Shown: positions 56,521 to 64,000 of the stretch, piece after piece
Layout: every line of letters starts with the position of its first letter
Numbering within the stretch: position 1 is the stretch's first letter
The notes under the pieces: generated by a model
Databases searched by the model: none
What the model was told of the DNA's origin: nothing
What the model saw: the letters and a program-made list of their open reading frames with translations, nothing else
Translations under genes and position numbers: made by a program
Assembly: GCA_013115145.1 (NCBI GenBank)
Contig: JAAPAO010000030.1
Coordinates: 1 to 64,000, forward strand
Origin: Perkinsus chesapeaki
Lineage: Eukaryota > Perkinsozoa > Perkinsida > Perkinsidae
Length of the DNA: 64,000 bases
Reading direction: 5' to 3'

Positions 56521-58327
56521 ATGAGTAGCCCCCCAAATACTGAGCATTACACTACACAGAATCTGTCTGACCACCAGTGCACCGCATTGGCCTATGATCG
56601 AAAGGTAGCATAAGCATTTTGGACGGTTTGGAGGCTGCGAGGTTACTATGGCGCAATGCTCAGGTTGAAGAACGGAGTTCCGAAGCGGAACAAATCCACA
56701 GAGCGTTGGGGCTCCTCAGAGATCAACTGGGTGACGCAGAAAGAGCGTGGAAACTTCCTTATGTTGTTTGGCAGATACCCGAGAACGGGAGATACTCGGG
56801 CTGCAGAGGAGTGTGTTTGCACTGGAGACTGCGTAAGGCGTTGCATAGCACATCCGGTTCTGCTGGACTTGAACGACTAGGCACGACTGGATCGATAAAT
56901 CGATACGGATGGCATGCATGCAAGGAATGGCTACGGAAAAAGCGACTAGCACGCTGTTGAGCCATGAGCATTCAGAGGTCTTCTTGCATCGCGGCTCAAC
57001 CTAATAAACACCTGTATCAGAGCATGTCCATCACACGAGGGAGCCAAACATCATCTAGCCCTAGAGGAAACTCTCCGCGAGCCAATCCTAATACACGAAC
57101 CAAGTACCACTCAACCTGCATACCAAGCACTTGCATGAATACTCTTCAAGACAGTATACGGCCATATACGGTGGAAGTCGAAAGACCCCGAGGGCCGGCT
57201 ATCCATCAATGTCTGGTCGAGGAAACCCGCGTATGCCGAAGGGCAGTAGTATCAGCTCAGTCGTGAGATCTCCCGGTTCTCTGCTTCTGCCATCGCGCTC
57301 CTCAGACCGCTGAAACGCATTATACAGGGACCGATAGCGGGGACGTTACTGAAATTAAGCTTCGGAACCAGAAGCTTCAAGAGGTGCTATCTCTCAAATC
57401 CTCCTGTTTGTAGACAGAGGGGCAGTATTGCTTGCGGGCTCAAAGGAGAGATAGTCGCAGGAAGTCCATGGTCGCAGCGGAGTTGAGGCCTGTTAGGCTC
57501 TTTGGAACGTCCGGCAAGAGCTAGCTCAAGAGAGGGGTCAACGGAAGATTCTTTTGGAGCGAATGAAGCAAGGCCGTATGTGTCACCGAGATAAGATTCT
57601 TCAGGAGGCGTAAGAACGGCCGACCCCTTCCTGCCTCATACGTACAACAGATGCCGCCAGATCCGCATTTTGAACGAACAAGTGGCGAGGCTTCACGCAG
57701 AGCTAACAAACAATCAGGCAAGACGGTGGGCCCCTTACCCAGGATCACCAGAGTCCTTCGAGACGATACGCTGCATATGGTGTACTTGGAATGGTATGGT
57801 GACGATTGGCATGCTTTCAGGCGTCTGATGAGACGACCAACTCCCAAGGCGACGCAGAATCAAGTGCAAAGGTCAAGTCAGGTCCGCAATTATCCGATTT
57901 GGCAGCAGTTGTTGATAGGTTGAAGATGTTGTACTGGAGAACAACAGGCTGAGGAAAGAGCTAGGTCACGCAAACGAGCGAGTTCGTCAGCTACTGGAGG
58001 ATAGAGAAATGCTGCCTCAACTTGAGGACGGCGCAACGGAGTACGATGTCGTTAATGGGATGTCAGTTTTGCACATCCTATTCTGTTCCAATTGTACTGT
58101 ATGATATCCATTGCCATTGATCAGTTAACAGGAGATGCTCAGGCTTTGTTTCAGGCAACGATACTGCGTCGAACAAGAGGAGGCGACCTCCTCCAGAACG
58201 TGAGTATTCTCGAAGCATCACTTGCAGAGTGAGTGGTCCAGCAGGCGCAGAGTCCCAAAGACCCCACCAAAGCGGCGCCCAGATTCAATGAAGAAGCGAC
58301 GGCCTGTAGTTTCCTATGCGGTCTGAG
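56521..58327 (+). CDS. coiled-coil protein with basic tail
   Basis: ATG at 56521; the first intron (56605-56663) rejoins DRK to VEERSSEAEQIHRALGLLRD in phase. Several further segments are heptad-like: EIKLRNQKLQEVL, ELAQERGQRKILLERMKQ, CRQIRILNEQVARLHAEL, VVLENNRLRKELGHANER. The C-terminus is basic (KTPPKRRPDSMKKRR) and ends at TGA 58325-58327. The serine/arginine-rich stretch between 56964 and 57310 also belongs here or is intronic. A structural, cytoskeletal or centrosomal coiled-coil protein is possible; no specific family can be named. Most internal splice sites are unresolved. Confidence 0.4.
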
Positions 58328-58828
58328 TTGTGCGAGATTCCCTACTCTCAGGGACGCCCCCTAGCTTTACCGAGACTCTCCGACACACCGTGAGCTTGTA
58401 TACTATTACCGGTTCATGACCAGATTGCCAGATTGCGTTGCAAGTACGAGCCATACTGTACGGCATAAACAGATACTCTGAAAGTGCTTTTCGCGAAAAC
58501 TATGAAGCGCAGGTCGTTTGCGACTCTACGATTTCCAGTGGTATTTGACAACTTGTTGTTAGTTCGGACATAGTTCAACCTTAACGTTCACTATCATCTT
58601 CCATGCACGCGTTGATGATGAGCAACTCATCGTATCACCACCGCCACGTCCCTCTTAACTATCTTATTCTCATCACCTTGCGTATGTCGTTTTGAATGCG
58701 TTTTGTCCTTCCCGACTGATGCTACACAACACTCATATTCAAATGATTCGCGTCAAGTCCATAGAACATGTGCAAGGCTACGAGCACCCAATCTCCATCG
58801 ATATGAGCTCTTCTATCGTATACCACTT
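58328..58828. other. convergent intergenic region
   Basis: 501 bp between the coiled-coil gene (+) and the Pumilio gene (-); no gene seen. Confidence 0.5.
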
Positions 58829-61667
58829 TCACTCGGTGCTTTCCTCAACACCTTTGTCTTCGACCGCGTCCTTCAGAACCGTCTTGATCGGCGTCGGTGA
58901 TGTAATCCCTTCTGTTTTACACGATGCTTCCCATGACGGCGTAGACGTTGCAGTGAAGCCGCCCGAATAGTGGGATGCATCCCGACCATCAGGCGAGCCA
59001 ATACCGTGGATAACCATGTCCATCTTGGCGCTTCGTGTCTTCGAAAACCCTTCGTGCAACTCCGGAAATTTCGCCACCAGTTTCTTCGCCACCCGATAGT
59101 TTCTTCCAGCGGTTGAGTTGCTGTTGTCGTTGCTACCTCCAGCGGCAGACTTGTTCCTCAGCATCGTGTGTATAAAAGGCTTTAGGCTTTTAACGAGATC
59201 ACCAAACTCTGGCAAGCCACGGTTCTTAGTGACTATCAGCAGTTTTTGGAGGACATAGTTGCCATACGTATCCCACAGAAGTTCTTCAATCCTTCTGCCC
59301 GACAAAAGGTCCTTCGCAAGGTTGCGAGCAAAGGTCGATGGGCCACGAACAAGAAGAAGCTCGACGCAGTTAGAAGAGTACTTGTCTTTGGATAAAGTGA
59401 TGATGGAGCGGGACAGGACTCGGGACACCTCCCCAAGGGCTTTGCAACCTGCTGTGCTACCCGACACTGCTGGACTCTGAAGGATGTGCTGCACAGCATA
59501 GTTACCGTACTGATGCCTGGACATGGAGACAAAATCGGCGACAAAGATCTGAAAGCAACGGCACCAAGAACAGCGCACATCGCTCGATCTATCTTACCTC
59601 CAATAGCCTTGTTGTATGACGGCCGACAATGACAGGATGCTCCGTCCAACCAGAGCCATTGGGGTAGTGCTGCTGCATGTCTGGGTCTGCCTCAACCTAA
59701 TAGGTGTGATGCTCAATCTATCCTCACCCATGGCCATACCCTATCGATTGCCGGACATCTCTCTATAACTTTCTTCGCTGTGATGACGCCCCACTGTGAA
59801 CAGCTAATATCAATAAAACGGTCCAAAAGGCATTCGAGGAGCCATCCACTTTGAGCCATGACATCCAGGATCTGGAACACGCAACTCGGGAATGAACCAG
59901 CGTCACAGCGACTTGCCTTGAGAAGGACGTAGCATCCGTTGGAATCTACTGCGAGCTCTCGGCAACAGACGCGGATCGCACCGAGGAGCGGTAGTTGATT
60001 CGATCCACCATACCGGACATTAGCCTCGCTGATGAGCTTTTGCACAACTCGTGTACCATGCGGATGAACACACAAATCAAACAGAGCACGGCCCTTGAGG
60101 ATCTGGGTGTTGAGGAGTTGCTCGAACGTTGCCATATCGCTGACTTCTAGTACTGCTTGTGAGACGTAATTGCCGATCGAATGGAACGACAGAGGCAGGA
60201 AGGCTGGCACTAGTCGGTCCACCACGCGGGACACCTGAGCAGCATCATAGGCACATCGAAGCTCCCAGAATAGCAGCGACGGTGGTACCTTACCTGGGAA
60301 GCATTGCGGAACTCAGCTCGAAGGGCATCTTGAAGGTAGAGAGATGTCACGTGATCTTCAGCATAGGATCGAACCTCTTCGTCCGTCAGGGCCAAGAAGT
60401 CATCGAAGGGGAACTGCCCACCACTTTCAACCTTCAGCTTGTCATAGCATTCGGAATCTTTCTCATGAGGAGCAGGATGATAATCAACCGGTAAAGTAGC
60501 ACCCAGCGGAAGCCTCGGGAGGCCAAGTCTTGCCGAGCCAGGTTGTTGTTGGTGGTGGGGTGGTGGTGGTACGTATTGATGAGCGGAGAGATAGGAAGGA
60601 GCTGGTGTCTCATAGACCAATGGATTCATGGTCGGGGAGAGGGATACTTGGTTAACATCAGAGGAGGAATTGGATGTAAGATATACGTTCTCATTGTTGT
60701 TGTTGTTGTCATGCGGAGGTGGTGGTGGATATCCTGCACTAGTAGAGTAAGATACCACAGGAGAAGGCATATGGGAGCGAGGTGAAGACCAAGGGTCAAA
60801 GTAGTCCGGGGGAGGTGGAGGAGGAGAATAGGCGTTGGAGCTAAGAATATGACAGTTTCTTTAAAAGCTGCTGATCCTTCCTTACCCAGGTGCCCAGGCC
60901 TGACTACAGGAGTAGTCCTCAGATTGTTCCCACCACTCAGGCATGCTGCTCTCCTCCATTGGACTTGCCCCTTGTTGATGGTGTACAGCCCCAAATGGGG
61001 ATAAGGAGGAGTCACCATACAGAGAATGAGGCATGCTAGGTCCTCCGCTGACCGGACCTGGATACGCCTGTAGGGGTGCTGCCATCTCCACCAGACCTAA
61101 CACCACATAGCTGAGATGATGCTACTTCTGCGGATAAGCTTACGCATGTCGGTGCTTGCTGGACCACATTGCTCAGGCAGCCAGTGCTGCTGAGAGGGTC
61201 GACGGTCCCACCATTGATAAGGCGGTGGTGGTGGTGGTGGACATTCAAAGCGATACCCAGACACCATCTGCCCGCCACAGCCACTGGTGCTGCGAGGGGA
61301 ACCGTTGGGGGGCAGTGGGGGAGGCGGCGGAGGAGGAGCTATCACCGATTGCTGTTGGTGGTGATGGTCATATTCACGACCACCACTGGGGAGCATGATG
61401 CCAACACCAGTGCCTCCTCCTTGCGGGACGGCGATCTGTCGATGAATACTGTAACGGTTGCGAAGGCATGCAATATCCTACCCCAGGCGGAGGGGAAGGT
61501 GGTGGGCTCGGTATCCACCTGTGGCTTGTCTCATGTGGTGGCTGTGGTATCATACCGTAATGCGTCTGTGGAGGGATGGACGATGTTGAGGAGGAGGTCC
61601 GAGGGTCAGGCCCTTCCATCCCAGAAGCTGATGAGGTCAGAAAACAGTCACGTGGCGAATTCGCCAT
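58829..61667 (-). CDS. Pumilio (PUF) RNA-binding protein
   Basis: Multi-exon; ATG at 61667 probable, stop at 58829. The N-terminal half is low-complexity (P, S, H, N and Q), with PPPPPP runs. The C-terminal half is a PUF domain with at least seven recognisable repeats: HSIGNYVSQAVLE, HPHGTRVVQKLI, DSNGCYVLLKAS, SQWGVITAKKVIE, QYGNYAVQHIL, DKYSSNCVELLL, DTYGNYVLQKLL. The conserved Asn/Ser/Tyr positions for base stacking are present in most; the SQWG and CYVL repeats deviate. Two introns inside the domain phase cleanly (after DR and after RLLE). PUF proteins bind UGUA-type sites in 3' UTRs and repress or localise mRNAs. The tail after the repeats (~100 residues) is basic and then acidic. Confidence 0.88.
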
Positions 61668-61809
61668 TAAATCAAAATTATCCGTGTAGGGCACGGAGAA
61701 TGGACAACTCAACAGCTGGGAGATACGCTCCTCCACCCCCCCCGATGAATCCTGTTAATTGACTATAAAACGAAAGAAAGGGGTCAGAGGGAAACCATTG
61801 GTAATAATA

Positions 61810-62307
61810 TCAATCCTTGCCATCATCGAAGTTCTCAGGTTTATCAGGCCCGAACATACACAAGTGGCCGAGACCGCGGCCCTCCATGTCCTCGACTAAG
61901 CAAGCACGATACTCTTCAAAGTACTCATCACACGATAAGGCAAGATCTCCTCGAAGGAAGGCATGTCGATACCTGAGACGGGGCAATTACTTTAGTGCCC
62001 CCACGGAGGGTAGCTCCCTACCAGTTGTTGAAGCACTGATCGTATCGATCCTTCAAATGCTTACAGGACTCTATGGCTTGCTTGTGAGCGTCTGCCACTT
62101 GTCGGCCATCCTACAACACAATTTCCCGCTGTCCCTTCCCTACCAGCCTACGTTGGGATCGACATCTGCCTTCTGCGCTGCTGCTGCCGTCGATGATGAT
62201 GACGACGACGACGCTGCAGGTGTATCCGATGCCTTTGAGCTGGCATCGCCAGACCCATCTTCAGTTTTGTTGTCATCCTTCTTTCCGCCGCCCCACAACC
62301 AACCCAT
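61810..62307 (-). CDS. TRIAP1: TRIAP1/Mdm35-like twin CX9C protein
   Basis: Exons (minus) 62307-62152, 62110-62022, 61972-61810; 135 residues, introns 41 and 49 nt. The C-terminal ~75 residues are the UPF0203 fold: CKHLKDRYDQCFNNW, then FLRGD and CDEYFEEYRAC, both CX9C pairs with exact spacing. TRIAP1/Mdm35 stays in the mitochondrial intermembrane space, where it forms complexes with Ups/PRELI lipid-transfer proteins. The ~60-residue N-terminal extension (WLWGGGKK, then acidic and Ser/Ala runs) is not part of the animal or yeast proteins, which are ~75-85 residues. Short frames on the other strand here are shadows. Confidence 0.82.
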
Positions 62308-62449
62308 AGTGGTAAAATAGTCAACTGATCCTCAACAATACTACTTCAGTAACCGTACAAACAACCAACTGAACCCAACTAAACTTGCAGAGGATCTGCT
62401 GGTCAGGAAGAAAAAAGAACACTAAGCAAATATTTCGATGTTAAAAACG

Positions 62450-64000
62450 CTATGAAGAGTTCAACAATTCAGCAGCAGCAGCAGCAGTGCAGGTAGAGTA
62501 CTTCATCCGTCTGGTGAAACCGTCAAATTCCTCTCGACACCGTGCCACCACTCCTCGAAGACGAGCTCGCTGGGCAACAAGAATGGCATTCTGGCAATGA
62601 GCCCCGCCGCCGCCGCCTTCGCCATGAGGATGCCCGCCACTCCGGGTCAATGCCGCTATGTAATGGCCTGTCATCAGGACCGACTCCAACAGTATCAAAA
62701 GCTCCTCTATCTCCTCTTGTGGTGGCGTGGCGAAGCACTCCAGATCGCCTATCGCTCGGGTAAGCTCGGCCAGAGCCAGGGCGTAGGCCTCTGCCTTGGT
62801 GACGTCCATACGGGAGATCCTCTCAGCAATGCCAACGGCAATGTGGGCGCTGGTGAGTAGCCTGCGTTGAGTATCAATCAATGAATCGGTGGCAGAGGTG
62901 CCTGGGGGCGGGATCGAACCTGGGTCACCATCCTCAGAATCTTTGACCCACTCCCATACAGTTGATAGCCACGAGCCCGTTGTGTTGCCGCTGTCTCCTG
63001 CACTCGCCAGTATAGCACTGCTGTTGACCGCACTAAATGCCACAGGCTCTGCCGCCACCTCCGCCGAGGCCACCGATGAAGGGACGCTCGGAAGGTCATC
63101 GTCCCGACTAGAATGACCGGTGCGGTGGCTTTGAGGCCGAGTAAGACCGGAGTCCTCCTGCCGCCCATCAATGACGACTAGTCGAGGGGACCGGCGACCA
63201 CTGGATGCTGACGAAGATACGCTGCTACCAACAGAGTCACGGGACCTTGAGAACACGCCTGGGGTCTCCATCCGGCATTCCGTATTCAAGGGTCCTGGCA
63301 TACGCCGCTCCTCACAGTGATTCTGGCCCAATGAGATGGCCGTCCGTGGTTCGGGGTGCACTGTGTGGCTCTGAGGGGCATTAACAGCCTGTTGGGCAAA
63401 GGAGAGCAGTTTGCTGCCAACACCAGCAAGATACTCAGCACTGGCTAAAGCGGCTGCCTCAACACCAGATGAGAATCCGTCCTCCAGTTCTGCCCAGGTA
63501 TCCGTCGGAGGAGTGCCTATCATATACTCCTCTACCCCATACCATACTTCACCACCCCCATCCGTGCCTCGACTCACTGCCACCGCTTGCGTAAGAGTGG
63601 GAGGAGGAGGCTCGGCGGCGATCGAGTAGTGCTGATGGGATGTAGGGTTCGTAGGAGTGAAATGATGAAGCTGCCCTTCAGTGTGTAATGAGGTAGAGCT
63701 GCTTGCATGCTGGTCAATGGGCTCCCGGATGTATGTCCCCTCCACCAAGACAGCCGCAGCAGCTAGCTCACCCCCAATAGGAGGAGGAGGGGTACCACAG
63801 CGTCGGTCTGGGTACCAGTCTCGAGTTACTTCCGAGCTCCCAGGAACTACCTCGACATCAGACTCGACAGTTACACTACTATTTGACCCTTCAGCCTTGG
63901 ATGTCTCCTCCTCCTCAGCCATCGGTACCTCCTCCTCAGCCATCGGTACCTCTTCCTCCTCAGCCATCGGTACCTCCTCCTCCTCAGCCATCGGTACCTC
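62450..64000 (-). CDS. protein with MAEEEEVP repeats, 5' end off the window
   Basis: The frame is open to the window edge and the first methionine visible (63991) is itself part of a repeat, so the true start lies beyond 64000. At least 516 residues. The visible start is an imperfect 7-8-residue acidic repeat (MAEEEEVP), followed by a long Ser/Pro/Glu-rich region with VSVSS-type stretches. A C-terminal ~130-residue helical part includes LLTSAHIAVGIAERISRMD and ALALAELTRAIGDLECF, which resembles an MIT or four-helix bundle but is not diagnostic. The extreme C-terminus has an Ala run. No intron is needed in the visible part. Function unknown. Confidence 0.6.
   Translation of the reverse strand, partial: EVPMAEEEEVPMAEEEEVPMAEEEVPMAEEEETSKAEGSNSSVTVESDVEVVPGSSEVTRDWYPDRRCGTPPPPIGGELAAAAVLVEGTYIREPIDQHASSSTSLHTEGQLHHFTPTNPTSHQHYSIAAEPPPPTLTQAVAVSRGTDGGGEVWYGVEEYMIGTPPTDTWAELEDGFSSGVEAAALASAEYLAGVGSKLLSFAQQAVNAPQSHTVHPEPRTAISLGQNHCEERRMPGPLNTECRMETPGVFSRSRDSVGSSVSSSASSGRRSPRLVVIDGRQEDSGLTRPQSHRTGHSSRDDDLPSVPSSVASAEVAAEPVAFSAVNSSAILASAGDSGNTTGSWLSTVWEWVKDSEDGDPGSIPPPGTSATDSLIDTQRRLLTSAHIAVGIAERISRMDVTKAEAYALALAELTRAIGDLECFATPPQEEIEELLILLESVLMTGHYIAALTRSGGHPHGEGGGGGAHCQNAILVAQRARLRGVVARCREEFDGFTRRMKYSTCTAAAAAELLNSS
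63909..64000. repeat. coding minisatellite, 21-24 bp units
   Basis: Four units with a shared CCATCGGTACC core, varying in the number of CTC triplets, encode the acidic octapeptide repeat. The array runs off the window edge. Confidence 0.85.

Noticed and set aside
61817-62320. 167-residue plus-strand frame
   Set aside because: It is the antisense shadow of the TRIAP1-like gene, which has splice-consistent exons and both CX9C pairs.
62905-62935. tRNA B-box GGTTCGATCC
   Set aside because: It lies in the open frame 62450-64000 where it encodes DPGSIPPPG; no tRNA arms surround it.
1-64000. CRISPR arrays, operons, riboswitches, rRNA genes
   Set aside because: The window is eukaryotic; no spaced repeat arrays, polycistronic layout or rRNA-like sequence were seen.

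Overview
This window is nuclear DNA of a unicellular eukaryote with small, intron-dense genes. Nearly every gene could be rebuilt only by removing GT-AG introns, most of them 40-56 nt long, and reading frames then rejoined in phase. eRF1 carries intact TASNIKS, YxCxxxF and GGQ motifs and ordinary genes end on TAA, TAG and TGA, so the standard genetic code fits. A flagellar dynein-arm assembly factor (ZMYND10), a glyoxylate-cycle isocitrate lyase with a peroxisomal-type tail, a CD36 pair and AG acceptors just upstream of several ATGs (as expected for spliced-leader trans-splicing) suggest a flagellated alveolate such as Perkinsus. That assignment is inference; no search was run.

Layout. 1-8.1 kb: a complete, apparently young LTR retrotransposon (495-6780, minus strand) with identical LTRs, a 5-bp target duplication and one uninterrupted gag-pol frame that starts inside the 5' LTR. 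It lies between two paralogous small secreted cysteine-rich genes (109-291 and 7938-8114). 9-20.6 kb: a divergent membrane-protein/C2-domain pair, then plus-strand genes for a TPR protein, a nucleotide-sugar transporter, pyroglutamyl-peptidase I, a ZnT9-type zinc carrier and a kinase-like protein whose 5' end is missing.

21-30 kb: two paralogous double-KH RNA-binding genes on the minus strand, one with a Q-rich and one with a GGKGG-rich tail; then a serine carboxypeptidase (+) and eRF1 (-). 30-41.5 kb: two tandem intronless CD36-family genes with patches of near-identity that look like gene conversion, then ZMYND10 and isocitrate lyase. 42-54.5 kb (minus): a RanBP9/Gid1-type SPRY-LisH-CTLH protein, a class-III aminotransferase-like protein, a 1,411-residue Upf1/Sen1-type helicase and an intron-rich protein with a mitochondrial-type presequence. 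55-64 kb: two unrecognised plus-strand genes, then on the minus strand a Pumilio protein, a TRIAP1/Mdm35-like CX9C protein and an edge-truncated protein opening with an acidic octapeptide repeat.

The genes form no operon. Several concern post-transcriptional control (KH pair, Pumilio, eRF1, Upf1/Sen1-type helicase). Splice models were built by eye from phase, GT-AG ends and family alignment recalled from memory, and need transcript support.
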